A stretch of DNA of 64,000 nucleotides. Origin: Hygrophila difformis (taxonomy: Eukaryota; Streptophyta; Magnoliopsida; Lamiales; Acanthaceae). The stretch is taken from NCBI GenBank assembly GCA_030278955.1, contig JAOANR010000011.1, positions 44,193,417 through 44,257,416 on the forward strand, read 5' to 3'. Shown here in pieces: positions 1 to 11,022 of the stretch. The notes beneath the pieces are model-generated. The model searched no databases, had not been told where the DNA came from, and saw nothing but the letters and a program-made list of their open reading frames with translations. The stretch's first letter is position 1. Every line of letters starts with the position of its first letter. A program made the position numbers and the translations under genes.

Positions 1-102
1 TGTTATGCCATACAGTGAATGAATCATTGTCACAAACAGATGCTAAAATAGCAGGAGGAAAAACTGATTTATTGCTATCATATTGAAGGGTATACAATTC
101 AT

Positions 103-1670
103 TTAATATAGTACCCTTAATGATGTTTTTCTTAACTTCAGGTCCTGCAAAATACAACAAGTCGGATCAAAGATAGCAATACAACGAAGCTCTTTAGTTA
201 GTTGGCTAATAGAGAGCAAGTTTAGGACAAGACCAAGAACATAATACACATTTGGTACAATGAAGTTTTTGCATAGCATCACTGTGCCAATGTGTGTTGG
301 AAATTTGAATGAGCCATTTGGCAGAAATATAGGATATTTAGAAGAGAAAGGCTGAGGTTCAAGCAATAGTGAGAGATCTGCACAAAGATGACAACTAGCC
401 CCTGAGTCTAACAACCAATGACCATTGAGATAGCTAGGAATGTATTTGTTACATGTCATATCAAGAGTACACTCAACATAGTCAATAGGAGTGGCAGGCT
501 GGGATCCAAAATGAGATTTGCTGAGCTCCTTAAAAGTGTTCTCAATTAACTTTGTAATCCTGCCTTCAGCAGCAGAAGATAGTCCTGTATCAGACCCCTC
601 AAAATTGACAGTAGTAACAGCTGCACCCGCAAGCATTCGACCTTTCCTTTTGTCTCCCAAATTTTTATACCAGTCAGGTATAACTCCAGTGATAAGGAAA
701 CAATTAGCACGGTTGTGGCCAGATTTTTTGCAATAATCACAAAAAGAGTTTTTGTTGGCAAGTTGGTGACACCTGTCTTTGGTGTGACCAACCTTCTTGC
801 AATAGCTACATATCATAGGCTCTTTCTTATCACCAGATCTATCTCCCACTCCTTTATCCACTGTTTTTTTTCTTTATTGAATGAATATTTTTCAATACCA
901 GCAAGCACAAAGTTAGAGCAATGGTCGTCTTTCCCTGAACTTAACATGTTGTTCTGAGTTTCACAGTTGCAGATCATCCCAAATGCACTACTAACCGAAG
1001 GTAGAGGATCCAATATCCAAAGTTGGTTGCATATGTGATTATAGTCCTCATTTAATCCCATAAGAAATTGAATGAGGAGATCTTCCTCATCAGATTCCAT
1101 TAAATCCTTTAGTGATTCAGCATTTTTGCATTTAAGAGGTTTCAGGGATCTATAGTTGTTCCAAAGAGTTTTCAGCGTACTATAGTATGAAGTAACAGAC
1201 ATATCACCCTGAGTAAAGTTAACTATCTTTCTCTTTAATAGTAAAATCTGAGGACCGCTAACTTTGTCAAAACAATCTTTCAATTCTTTCCAAAGTGAAA
1301 AGGCAGATGCAGCATGCACAAATTGATTACCAATTTCATCAGATATAGAGTTTTGCAACCAGATTAGCTCCAGAGTATCTACAGTAGACCACTGTCTAAA
1401 CAAAGGATCAGTAGGAGGAGGTGCAGGATAGGTACCATTAATGAAGCACTCCTTCGATTTTATATAAAGAGCCTTCTCTACAGCTGCTTTCCATTTCGTC
1501 CAGTTGTTTTTGCCTGTCAGTGGTGAAGTAGTGAGCATCAAATGTGGTTGATCGGCCGAAGTTAACTGAAGCTCTCGAGGAAGCGCTGGAAGTTGAGGAT
1601 CAGGAAGAACAACGGGTGGAACTCCAGTAGATCTCGGAGTGGTGTTGGTGGAATCATCTTCAGAAGCCAT
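103..1670 (-). pseudogene. copia gag-protease, frameshifted
   Basis: Translation from ATG at 1670 (MASEDDST) gives a copia gag domain to 813. At the A-run near 863-875 the frame shifts, and the next frame (861 down to 103) carries two CCHC zinc knuckles (CSYCKKVGHTKDRC and CDYCKKSGHNRANC) and an aspartic protease site, LLDSGASCHLC. A further break near 103-160 ends that frame before integrase. The protein would have packaged element RNA in a cytoplasmic particle. With two breaks it cannot be made whole. Confidence 0.82.
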
Positions 1671-1748
1671 GAGTAAGGAGAAATTGAGCTCAATTTGAGC
1701 TAGATTGAAACAGAATTCAGGTAAAATTCGGATCGAATCGAGCGTAAG

Positions 1749-1760
1749 GCTCTGATACCA
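1749..1760 (-). promoter_or_regulatory. Primer-binding site (initiator tRNA-Met)
   Basis: On the minus strand it reads TGGTATCAGAGC, the usual plant copia primer-binding site complementary to the 3' end of tRNA-iMet, and it abuts the LTR. Confidence 0.85.
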
Positions 1761-2049
1761 TGTAGAAACTGAACAAATCAACGAAAGAAGTAAATAACCG
1801 TCTCTAATTTTATTGAATGAATGGAATATTGTTCATACTTGATCAATCAGAAGAGATGGATCAGAGACAAAATATATAGAAGAGAAATAGGCCGAAGGGC
1901 CAAGACTAACAAAAAATATGGCCAAAAAACAATTACGGCCCAAATAACAAAACCAATAAGGCAAAAGCCCAAATGAACTAATACTATGTTGTTGCTGGTT
2001 CCTTTCTTGGTTTCTTTCCACCTTTGACACAGCCAATAGCTTCATCACA
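1761..2049 (-). repeat. Probable 5' LTR of the left-edge copia element
   Basis: Starts directly beside the primer-binding site with TG (plus-strand reading) and ends near a CA at 2047-2049. The outer boundary is approximate because the partner LTR is not in the window. Confidence 0.6.
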
Positions 2050-2466
2050 TTGAAGTCAGCGCATAAGTCAATTTGCAGTCTTGTATCAAAATCGAGAACT
2101 TGTTGTGGATAGGTGTTGGGATGGAAAACTGGTGAATGTGACAGGAGAGGATGATGGCGAAATTGGGGTCATAAACGGCTATTGGGAGTCCCAATTGAAA
2201 CTCTCGCAATGACAACGGCGAACAGAGATCGATGGGGGCTTTTAGGGTCTAAAAATGGGAGATGAGTCGGATGCTTGATGGAATGATGGGAGATTGGGAA
2301 CTGGAGATTTGAGAAAATGGGTTTATGAGTTTATTAGATCCGGCCGGTTCCTGATTAAATGGAAAAGAAAAATTATGAACAGACAGTTTTATCCTCATAT
2401 ACTTAACGGCATATCTAACTTAACAACATTTTTGGATGGAAGCGTAGTTGTTTCTAAAATTTGATA
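2050..2466. other. No recognisable feature
   Basis: No long frame, repeat boundary or known motif was found here. It could be old host sequence into which the copia element inserted. Confidence 0.4.
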
Positions 2467-2690
2467 ATTGGGGTGTATTTTTTTTCCAAAAAAAAGTTTA
2501 AGTATATAGATGGATATATTGATATAGTTCAGCGTTACAGAATAGTAATTGCTCTAAAATATATAAATCTGTATTGAATACCTACTGAATACATCTAGAT
2601 TTTTAAAGACTTTTTAAAATCTAACATGAATACACCCAACTTTAAAAGTCCAAAAAAAATCCTACAGATTTTGGATTGAAACACCCCAAT
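2467..2690. mobile_element. Small TIR element (MITE-like)
   Basis: Short terminal inverted repeats ATTGGGGTGT at the left and ACACCCCAAT at the right bracket an AT-rich, non-coding 220-bp body. The SINE at 2691 inserted at its right edge. The superfamily cannot be assigned. Confidence 0.5.
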
Positions 2691-2868
2691 TTTTTTTTGG
2701 GTAAACATTGACATCTATGCGTCGGCAAAGGTGTGTGGAAGCCCAAGCCATACAAATTATAAAGGGGGATAAAGGGGAGAAGGATAGAGGGCCGGGTGAG
2801 AATCGAACCCTCAATCTATGATTGGAAGATAGGGAACATGACCACTTGAGTCAAGTCTCATTCCCAAT
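2691..2868 (-). mobile_element. tRNA-derived SINE (family 1)
   Basis: A T-run at the left end (poly-A tail on the minus strand) is followed by a body shared with the copy at 8628-8796. The right part holds a tRNA-like box B region (GAATCGAACCC on the plus strand). An imperfect target duplication, ACACCCCAAT at 2681-2690 and ACACCCCACT at 2869-2878, flanks it. Confidence 0.75.
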
Positions 2869-2939
2869 ACACCCCACTAATTTTATCTAATTTAATTAAT
2901 TGAATCATAATATACTTCGTATTCAACTATTTACCTGTA

Positions 2940-3018
2940 TTCCATTTGTAATTTGTGTGGTATAGGTCCCATCACCATTTCCTAGCCTGTATAGGCTATT
3001 TAGCAAAAAAAAAAAAAA
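2940..3018 (+). mobile_element. SINE family 1, 3' fragment
   Basis: Plus-strand copy of the family-1 3' half (AATTTGTGTGGTATAGG ... CCTGTATAGGCTATTTAGC) ending in a poly-A run at 3004-3018. The tRNA-like head is missing. Confidence 0.6.
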
Positions 3019-3213
3019 AACTATTTACCCTGTATTTACTAACATTTATGTCTTCAATTGTAAATTTGGTCGCTAACATCTTTAGTGACCAAATTTTTCC
3101 AAAAATTTTTGGTCGCTAGAACAAAAAATTATTGTAGTAGTTGTTATTTTTAATGCAATTGAAGATGCTGTAACCCCCTACTTTTTAGAATCGGATAATT
3201 AAAACCTAGATTC

Positions 3214-5041
3214 TTTTTTTTTTTGGATAAGCCAAGGCCAGAGAAAAAAGTAAAATTATGACCAAAACAGGGAGGTCCAAACCATATAGATATATAGAAA
3301 AACGAAAAATATAAATCTACCGACTAGGGAGCCAATCGCCAAGCGCATTCACAACCAATTTCTCCCGAATAAGATCCAAAGGGAAAGCCCAAGTGGTAAA
3401 GAAATTCTCCAGAAATTCCCTATGCATAGCAAATGGATCTTCAAACTCAAAACTCGATTGCGGATCGAAGGTTGTTGATTACGAAGCATGCCCGTAATGT
3501 GGTGATGAGTGTTTTTATGCATGGCACCACGAATATTTTATGCTAGAATTTTGAAATTTTTGAACTCTAACATGGGGAAACTAATGAGGGTTTACCAGCA
3601 GTTCCTTCTTCAAACGAATTTTCCTCTATCACCTGGTCACTTCCATCTTGATCAGTGTTTTCACAAATCTTCTTTTCAGCCACAATGGGGATATGATGAG
3701 GAGACTTGGACGAACCTGCCGTATCAGTAATAGCCAGGAGGGGAGGATCTGGTCGTTTGTTTCCCAGCGGACCATCCTCATTCTTTAGACCCGGCTTAGC
3801 TGGGTGGACCTTCTGAGATGTTGATTTTCCTTTCCCAATTATTTTGTTGTTACCTCTCTTTTCCATGTGATTACTGATTATTTTGAGAGGACTGGGTCCC
3901 CTCTAATGTATTTGGACTTTTGTCCCTGCACAACTTTCCTTTGTCCAATCAAAGAGGGAGGGGTCTGGACTCCTTGGCTTTTCTTCTTTTGAGTCCCATT
4001 GTGTTTCCTTTTTGTTACTTTAATCCAATCCCCACTTGATGGTTGATGGGGAATGTCAACATTGCTATCTTGTTCCAAGGGGGGACCTGATGAGACAAAT
4101 TCATACTAGAGATGTCCATATTGGTACTAGTTGAGGGCTCCTTATTCAAGGGTTCACTGTCCACTTTGAAGCTTTCTACAGAGGTGCTAGAGTCAACTAC
4201 TGCCGCCACCAACTCTTTTCCTATAACCTTAGTTGTTTCAGGGCCAACAGCAGTCCCAGAGCTACTCCCTTTCCATTTTGATCACTAGTCTCCCTTTCCA
4301 ATGAGGATGCTTGTGACAAGGGATTGACACAAATCAATCTCCACACACACTCGGGCATATCTCCCACGGTTAACCTTTTTAGACATATCATCCACCCTAA
4401 CCGGTGTGACGGTGTCCCAAGCGCTCACGCCATTTTTGTGAGAATGAATTCATCATACATTTCAACACCAATTCTGGGAAATCTTGCCCATACTATGGTC
4501 TTCATTGGAGTATTATCAGATGCAACAAAGTTAGGCTTCTATGGTGATATGGTGAGGTAGCTATCAAAAGCCATCCAAGGACCCCCATTTAGGATTCTAG
4601 TTCTATCTATTTCTTTGTCAAATTTGACAAGAAACTTTCTCCCAAATCTATCATATCAAAGCTGCCTGTCATCTTCCAGATTCGAGAAAGCCTATCCTTA
4701 AGAGCAAGAAAACCAACCATTTTTCCAAGTACCGAGACAAAGGTGACATCTTCCCATGGCCTGTGGAGGTGTTCCCTGATCTGAGGAGCAATAGAGATTC
4801 TAGGCTTTAACCTGTTGCCATCTATGAAGTCAAGGGTGACCAGCTGGTCTGCTTCAGCATCATTCATCAATGAAGATGGAGGGGCCGTTTTGCTGTCCAA
4901 TACCATATCCCTAAATGAGGGTTTTCCTGTTCCTGTGAAGCAAAAAGGTCTAGGCGGGAGGGGCTGTCGTGAAGGATCATCGGGGGAAGACGGAGAGAAT
5001 TCAGACATAGAGAGAGAATTCAGATCCAGACGTACTTTTTC
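3214..5041 (-). mobile_element. L1-type LINE with internally deleted ORF2
   Basis: The poly-A tail appears as the T-run at 3214-3224. An imperfect target duplication, ACCTAGATT at 3204-3212 and ACCTAGACT at 5042-5050, flanks it, and unit 2 has the uninterrupted site near 18566. On the minus strand the element reads ORF1, then the first residues of ORF2 (an ILAWN-like endonuclease start near 3560), and within about 100 bp the C-terminal tail typical of ORF2 (near 3330-3420, ending NALGDWL). Nearly all endonuclease and reverse transcriptase is missing although both ends are present. Confidence 0.78.
3567..5008 (-). pseudogene. LINE ORF1 (DUF4283-type RNA-binding protein), broken
   Basis: From ATG at 5008 (MSEFSPSS), the first 130 residues contain the DUF4283 pattern of plant L1 ORF1 proteins: a REHLHRPWEDVTFVSVLGK stretch and then SRIWKMTGSFDMIDLGE. 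The frame stops at 4607. Later ORF1 segments lie in other frames at 4015-4212, 3878-4078 (a DWIKVTKRK-like C-terminal motif) and 3567-3866. The family binds LINE RNA in the ribonucleoprotein. This copy is a pseudogene. Confidence 0.75.
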
Positions 5042-5119
5042 ACCTAGACTTATGTTAGGAATCACTATTAATTTCCAATTACCTCATACACATTGGAGTT
5101 TTTTGGACATTATATTGTA

Positions 5120-5379
5120 CTACCTCCGTTTCCTAATATTTGCCACGGACCCACATTTCACGCAATCCAATACACATTTTTAATCCGTAATAACTCAAAT
5201 TGCATACAATTAAAAATTATGAAAATTTGATATTCTAAATCTATGCGATTAGACGAATCCAACAAGATCCCACTTGACTATATTTTATCTTATATAAATG
5301 TATTAAAAAGTCGAATCAAAATCACTCAATGAACAGTAACAAAACACCCAATATGTCAATAATTTAGGAACTGAGGAAG
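5120..5379. mobile_element. Stowaway-like MITE
   Basis: A 260-bp element with CTACCTCCGTTTC at the left and a diverged match at the right, flanked by TA on both sides (5118-5119 and 5380-5381). Same length and family as 7947-8206. Unit 2 lacks it at the homologous place. Confidence 0.7.
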
Positions 5380-5596
5380 TATAATACAATGTAAACATCA
5401 ATTCCCCAAATATCCAATTGACCTTGCCCATATTCAAATAACCCTAGCTCAAATTTATGTGTATATTGTGCAATGTCGAAAATATCCTTATACAGTACGT
5501 GTTTACGACGGAAGTGTGGAAGTTCACGTCATTTTTAGCATAATTCAATTTCTCTTTTTTTTTTCCAGATGGATGAAGTTAGTCTATCTTTACTAC

Positions 5597-6149
5597 GGCT
5601 GGGGAAAAATATCAAATATAACGCATACCGCACATATCATACCGATAAATACTGAGAATACCGAAATTTTCAGTACGGTAACGGTATATATTTTTTGATA
5701 CTGTGGTATACCGTTATCATACTGAATTTTGGTATATAGCACGGTATCAGTACGTCGGTATGTACCAACGGTGCGGTATATCGGTATATACAGCGATACC
5801 GGAATGTCGGTATGTACCGAATGTTCGTTATATCGGTATATATCTAACTTACCGAAAAATATACATAATTTATATAATTTTACATATTTAACCCTATATA
5901 TCGCTATATCGTTATATACCGCACTACCGGTATGTTGGTATGTATCGAAGGTTTAATTGGTATATCAGTATATACTGAACTTACTGAAATGTCCGTATGG
6001 TAACGGTAAGGAAATATTTCATATCGAAATTAGATCGGTACACCGAAGGTTTCGGTATGGCATCGGTATGAAATTTTTCATACCATAAGTTTCGGTACGA
6101 TATACGTATGACGAAAAGTTTTTGGTATACCGTACCAAACCACCCCTAA
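5597..6149. mobile_element. MITE-like element rich in CGGTAT palindromic motifs
   Basis: About 550 bp absent from unit 2, where the flanks join near 20285-20300. The interior is built from short mirrored words such as ATACCGAAAT and ATTTCGGTAT. The ends are GGCTGGGGAAAAAT and CCAAACCACCCCTA, related to a widespread plant terminal motif. It is unrelated in sequence to the element at 19157-19667 but has the same style. Several short frames inside are by-products of the repeats. Confidence 0.5.
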
Positions 6150-6612
6150 TTTTTATCACAAAAAAATTAATTATGTATATTAAATTCACCTTCAAATATT
6201 TATAAAGTGGGATTTGCTCATTTCTAATTATTTTTCCCCTAAACATCCTATGCATGCTCATTTATAATTGATAGAAAAATGCTTTTTCTCCCTTTTCTTC
6301 TTTTTAGAAAAAAAGACAAAAAACAAATTGATCCATTTTTTTTTCTCTTTCTTCAAAAACAAAGTCACGGCTGTTCTCTTCTTACCATTGAAAATTGGAT
6401 AAAATTTTTCTGCACTTATGACTTGCCTTCAATTTATTTTTGTTTATTTTTTTGGAAAAAACTCTTTATATTTTCCAAAGTGTTGACTAGGACCAGGAGA
6501 ACCATAGTCACCCAGGGGGCACGCGGTGGTACATGCATCTATATATCTCACTTTGCTTTGGCCAAAAGATTTTCAAGTACACACCAGAGTAGTCCATTTC
6601 ACAATTATCAGT

Positions 6613-7669
6613 ATGAGGTTTTTGGAGAATTGCTCTCGGAAGAACAAAAACAAGAGGAGCACCACTAAATCAAAGCATAAGCCTTGCTTCTTCAAGATGC
6701 TACTTTTGGATTTCACTCGTGCACTTGTGAGCCCTACTATTCATCTATCTATCTTTTGTTTTCATTTTTGGAAACCAATCTGTTTATCTATTCTACCATT
6801 TTTCAGCCATTGCCGCCTGCTTTTATCAAGAAGAACTATGGCTCAAATCTGCCCAGAAGAGTGAAGCTCAGAATCAGTGATCAAACCTGGAAGGTGAAGG
6901 TGGAGATGGAGGACAACCTTCATTGCTTCACTCATGGCTGGAACAAATTTGTAAAAGATATTGGCCTGGAAATGGGGGAACTCCTGGTTTTCAGAATGAC
7001 TGCCAAGGCCGTCTTCCGTGTTTCAATCTTCGAAACAACCGGCTGCAAACGAGAATTCCCCGGCAACCAATTCCCCAGCTGTGATTCTGATGACGAAAGT
7101 GATGAGATGAAGTGCAAGAAATGTAATGATGCCCGAGGTAAAAGTACTAGTAGTTTAACTTATAAATGTTCCTTTTATGGTCTTGACAATAATTTTGAAC
7201 TTTGGATGCGCCGACAGATATGAACAGCAGGAAACGATCCAGGCCTGGAAACGATTGTATGTCTGAATCGGAAGATCAGGAAAGTCCAGAGCCGTGCTAT
7301 TCATTCACTCTCAAGGAGTATCAAAAGTTGAGATTGGTATGAAATTCATCTCCTTGAATAATACACAATGTTTAACATCGAATAATAAGAAACTGATGGA
7401 TCCGATCCGACCAATTTCAGACACTACAAAGGAAATTTGTAAGGGCTTCTGGAATCCAGAGGTTACCACAGATTAGGTTGGAGTATCTGCCCGGCGGGTT
7501 CAGACATTATATAGCTTTCGTGACCTACAGGGGACAACACATTGTCGAACTGTCCGGCGGATGGGCTGCATTCCGGGAAGCATATTTGACCTTAGGGGAG
7601 ACTTATTCCCTACGGTTCATTCGCAACAAAAATGTCATCCAGATTAAGGAAGAGGAGATGGACGACTAG
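6613..7669 (+). CDS. REM-type B3 transcription factor, copy A (4 exons, intact)
   Basis: Exons 6613-6726, 6807-7137, 7218-7336 and 7421-7669 join through GT/AG sites in consistent phases to a 270-residue frame. The first B3 domain (residues about 25-115) opens with CFFKMLLLDFTRAL, is split by intron 1 and carries WNKFVKDIGL and GELLVFRM. An acidic linker and a basic patch (SRKRSRP, about 153-158) that could serve in nuclear import follow. The second B3 domain (about 175-263) has the GGWAAFREA motif. B3 proteins bind DNA in the nucleus; two-domain short forms like this belong to the REM group, often expressed in reproductive meristems. The start is the first in-frame ATG. A longer GTG-opened frame from 6526 is not used. 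The exact target and biological role cannot be read from sequence. Confidence 0.85.
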
Positions 7670-7946
7670 CTGTTGTAGCTTGTGTGTCGATGTTTCATGC
7701 ATATGGTATTTGTTTAGTTATTAAGAATGTGTAATGTTTTGTTTGGAACATGTTCTGTGGATCTTCTTAGTTTTGATTATGTCCAAATATGAGGTTCAGC
7801 AGCCTCGGCGTTTCCTATATTGTCACTGATTTCCGAACATGATGTTGGTTCTTGAAATTTTCCGGCGAGCTTGTGAAGGAAGATTGGGGGCGGCATTAAT
7901 TAATGCGGGAATCCTTTTGGTAACCACTACATTTATTTGATGTGTA

Positions 7947-8206
7947 CTCCCTCCGTTTCTAAATAAGTGTTACGTTTTGACTTTTTTCAATGTTCATTAT
8001 AGCACTTTGACTTCTATTTTTCTTATAGTTATACAAGAAAAAATATAGTCAAGTGAGATCTTGTTGGATTCGTCTCATCTTGTAGTTTTTAAATATCAAA
8101 TTTTTAAAATTTGTACTTGTATCGAATTTGAGTTATTAATAGTTTAAAATGTGCATTGGCAAACGTGCAGAAGAGAAACGTAACACTTAAAAAGAAACGG
8201 AGGTAG
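7947..8206. mobile_element. Stowaway-like MITE with clean empty site in unit 2
   Basis: Left end CTCCCTCCGTTTCTAAATAA; right end AAGAAACGGAGGTAG as its inverted match. TA duplications at 7945-7946 and 8207-8208. In unit 2 the same spot (39010-39020) reads GTGTATAAC with one TA, which proves the boundaries. Confidence 0.9.
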
Positions 8207-8336
8207 TATAACTTTAAGTCTTGTAAATTAACTCTGCAATTAATGTTTGAGTTTGATGAAAAAGTTTTTTTTTTTTTTTTTGGAATTAATTAGGGTGCAA
8301 ACGTATTTTTTTGGATTAAAGAAGTATAAATAGTAT

Positions 8337-8452
8337 TACTATATAGTCCAATTAATAAGGCAGCATTATGATTGGATTTTTGAACAGTCTCCTATGTACT
8401 ATATAGTCCAATTAATAAGGCAGCATTATGATTGGATTTTTGAACAGTCTCT
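8337..8452 (+). repeat. 60-bp direct tandem duplication
   Basis: A block beginning TACTATATAGTCCAATTAAT is repeated exactly 60 bp later. The first copy ends in CAGTCTCCTATG and the second in CAGTCTCTGTTAG. Unit 2 lacks the duplication. Confidence 0.9.
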
Positions 8453-8627
8453 GTTAGTATCATTCATTTCATTAAAGCCAAAAAAAGAAAAATGAAGGAT
8501 GTGAATTTACCATAATAATTTCAAACAAGTGACGATAGATTGTAATGCAAATAAGGGGTAGTTAATATTTTCAAATTGAATTCCACAAATGACAGTTGAA
8601 CAAATTAAAACAGTTAAAGAAGCATTT

Positions 8628-8796
8628 TTTTTTTGGGTAAACAGTGACACTCATGTGTCGGCAAATGTGTATGGGAGCCCAAACCACACAAATTACAAAG
8701 TGGGATAAAGGGAGGGATAGGGGGCCCGGTGGGGATCGAACTCCCAACCTATGGTTGGGGAAGGGAGACTTGACCGCTAGGGTAAGTCCCCAACCC
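8628..8796 (-). mobile_element. tRNA-derived SINE (family 1), complete
   Basis: A perfect 17-bp target duplication, CAGTTAAAGAAGCATTT, lies at 8611-8627 and 8797-8813. The T-run at the left is the tail. On the minus strand the head reads GGGGACTTACCCTAGCGGTC (box A-like), then GGAGTTCGATCC (box B-like). Length and structure fit a plant Pol III SINE. Confidence 0.88.
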
Positions 8797-8954
8797 CAGT
8801 TAAAGAAGCATTTAAACAGCGAGTATATTTTTATTATTTAAGTACTCTTTTTAACCAAACACCCCCTCCTCTTGCCATTTGACGTGACGGACCAGTTACT
8901 ATGCTGAATAAAGAAATTCAACATTTACTGAATTATCATTAAAAATACTAAATT

Positions 8955-9138
8955 TTTTTTTTTAGGTGAATACAGGGTATCTCCAGGCTACATTGGACCC
9001 AAGACTAATCCCTCGAGCATCTGTAAGGGCAATTAAGGGCGCCTCTTCCAAAGTAGTTTTTTGCATACACAAGGTTCGAACCCGAGACCTTGCTTAAGCG
9101 ACTAGAGCCCCCATCCACTCAAGCCAACTGCTGTTGGT
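8955..9138 (-). mobile_element. tRNA-related SINE (family 2)
   Basis: T-run at the left; the body contains CATTGGACCCAAGACTAAT and, near the right end, GGTTCGAACC (box B-like). Near-identical flanks (AAAAATACTAAATT at 8941-8954, AAAAATATTAAATT at 9139-9152) look like its target duplication. Two other copies lie at 9233-9438 and 40915-41092. Confidence 0.72.
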
Positions 9139-9232
9139 AAAAATATTAAATTGTTAATAGAAAGAGTTAAATACTAGTATATTTTCAATATCCGTAAGTG
9201 AATATATATTTTCAATATCCGTAAGTCAATAT

Positions 9233-9438
9233 ATACTAAATTTACTGAAGTATTTTTTAGATGAATATCAGGGTATCGTCAGGTCTCATTGGAACCAAGA
9301 CTAAATCTTCCAGAATCGGATGTACATTGAAGGGTTGTATATCCCAAAGCATAATTCTGCATACACAATGCTCGAACTCAGACATTTATTTAGGCTGTCA
9401 GAGCCCCATACCTCTGAAACCAACTGCATTTGGTATCA
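9233..9438 (-). mobile_element. SINE family 2, diverged copy
   Basis: Shares the GGGTATC..CAGG, CATTGGAACCAAGACTAAA and CTGCATACACAATGCTCGAAC blocks with the copy at 8955. GTAAGTCAATAT occurs at both sides (9221 and 9439), a possible target duplication, though the left part includes unrelated bases. Confidence 0.6.
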
Positions 9439-9490
9439 GTAAGTCAATATTGAAAATATTTATTTAGCAATTTTGAGTGTATATTTAGTG

Positions 9491-9749
9491 CTCCCTCCGT
9501 CCCGCTAGAACTGCCCCATTTTGACTTTTGACACTGTTCATTGATCAACTTTGACCTAATGTTACCGCAATTATAGAAGGAAAAAATATAATCAAGTTCG
9601 GTCTTGTTAGATTCGTCAAATCATGTAGTTTTAGAATATCTATTTTACATTATTTTTACATTTGTACATTTTAAGATGTTAAGTGTTAAACAAATGCATT
9701 GGACAGCATGTCCAAAAGTTTTGAGACCGAAATAATAGGACAGATGGAG
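9491..9749. mobile_element. Stowaway-like MITE, diverged
   Basis: Left terminus CTCCCTCCGTCCCGCTAGAA; right terminus ATAGGACAGATGGAG followed by TA. The left TA has mutated to TG. The MULE-like element at 9758 inserted just beyond its right end. Confidence 0.7.
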
Positions 9750-9757
9750 TATTTAAA

Positions 9758-11013
9758 GGGAGACGTTAGGGTACTGACATTGTGTCCTCTTGATGTACAT
9801 ACATTTTGTTTCAACCGTTGATTAGGTTTTAGTTTGAATGGATGAGATTAATTTGATGGGTAGTTTAGTAATTTTATTGGCTAGTAGTCTACTATTGTCT
9901 CTGTACCCTTTATCTCATATCCGTCTCTCCTCCTTTGCGCTGTAAAATTGGGGAGATAGCCACTACGTGCAAGGTCTTCCGTGAAATTATTGAGAAAAAA
10001 ATCGGGTCACCATAGGAGCTCGCTACTGGCAGGGTAAAACATGGCACAGAATGCATGTCCCCATATCCGTGACTGAAGCAAGAGAATTTCAGCGACATAT
10101 CATCACCGTTTCAGCGACCAAACTTAAGGAATTTCAGCGATGTTAACAAGTAAATCACAACGACGTCATTAGAACAGTTCAGCGACTAAACCAAGACCAT
10201 TTAAGCGACCAAATTAAAGGAATTTCAGCGATGTCTTCTTCTATGGTACTACACATCACCATCTTCAGCTTCTCGGCAATACTCGGCATGTCTGATGAAG
10301 ACTTCACCATGAGCCCAAAACAACAAAGAGCTCATCTATACCAACATGGGGCTCCGCCCAAATCTTCTATTTTCCAAAGCAAGCGTGACCCTTTTCATTT
10401 TAAGAGAAAAGTGAAGTCAGTAAGTGTGGATAGTTTTGATGTGGGAAGAGGAAAGAGGAAATAGGAATGGGCATGTGTACGTCATAATAATTATAAAAGA
10501 AAGGGTAGGTGGGGATGGATTCAAGAGATGAGCTGTGTGGTTTGACTATTTCAAAGATGTAAATGTAGATGGAAATATGTACTCTACTACAATTCAACGA
10601 TCAAGTGCAACATATATTTCAGCGATCATGTATTATATATTTCAGCGATGATATGTAATATATTTCAACGAACATGTGTTATATATTTTCGGCGATAATG
10701 TGTAATATATATTGGTGACAGTGTGTTATATATTTCAACAACATAGTCTAATATATTTCATCAACACAGTCTTATACTAGCAACAAGGTCATATATTAAA
10801 ACGATATTTATTTTATTTCAAGATCTATTTAAGGATATAAACCACTAAAATGTAAAGAATTAGTATGTTAGTTATCCTAATACTAAATATAGAGATATCT
10901 TTTTATTTGACAATTTTACCCTTCTTATATTACAACCATTGGATCATTTTTAATGGCTAAGATTAACTGTCTTGATGTACTTACAAATGGCCCGCAGCAC
11001 CCTAACAACTCCC
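9758..11013. mobile_element. Non-autonomous Mutator-like element (9-bp TSD)
   Basis: A perfect 9-bp duplication GTATTTAAA lies at 9749-9757 and 11014-11022. Termini match as inverted repeats: GGGAGACGTTAGGGTACTG at the left and the complement of GGGAGTTGTTAGGGTGCTG at the right. The 1.26-kb interior has no transposase. It holds a 77-codon plus-strand frame (10231-10464) of unknown nature and two clusters of the word TTCAGCGA (10085-10230 and 10600-10760). It could be a MULE carrying captured host sequence. Confidence 0.75.
10085..10770 (+). repeat. TTCAGCGA-word clusters inside the MULE-like element
   Basis: Imperfect units of about 20-30 bp containing TTTCAGCGA or close variants occur about six times at 10085-10230 and seven times at 10610-10770. 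The second cluster alternates with TATATAT. Confidence 0.6.
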
Positions 11014-11022
11014 GTATTTAAA

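Larger units (their letters stand above)
1..2049 (-). mobile_element. Ty1/copia element, 5' part, cut by window edge
   Basis: Minus-strand LTR retrotransposon. From right to left it shows a presumed 5' LTR, a primer-binding site, a gag frame, zinc knuckles and the protease motif, then leaves the window. Its gag resembles that of the complete copia element at 32653-37695 (both carry an ADQPHL motif near the N terminus), so the two belong to related families. Frameshifts make this copy inactive. Integrase, RT and the 3' LTR are outside the window. Confidence 0.85.
2877..8610 (+). repeat. Segmental duplication unit 1 (contains B3 copy A)
   Basis: The backbone matches, in order and orientation, the backbone of 17213-40480. 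Anchors include the TTAATTAATTGAATCATA block (2889 and 17228), the GCAATTGAAGATGCTGTAAC-like block (3154 and 18514), the TTGACCTTGCCCATAT block (5419 and 19138), the GTGGGATTTGCTCATTTCTA block (6206 and 20345), the whole B3 gene, and the GTAGTTAATATTTTCA block (8558 and 40425). Differences are mostly insertions present in only one unit. Confidence 0.85.

Noticed and set aside
5459..6261. Tyr/Ile-rich frames such as the 79- and 80-codon ones
   Set aside because: They arise from the CGGTAT-type repeats of the MITE-like element.
8650..8796. A tRNA gene on the minus strand
   Set aside because: Box A and B-like words are present, but it has a poly-A tail and 17-bp target duplication and no cloverleaf was evident, so it is a SINE.
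10231..10464. 77-codon frame as a host gene
   Set aside because: Lies inside the MULE-like element, no family recognised; mentioned only as a possible captured piece.
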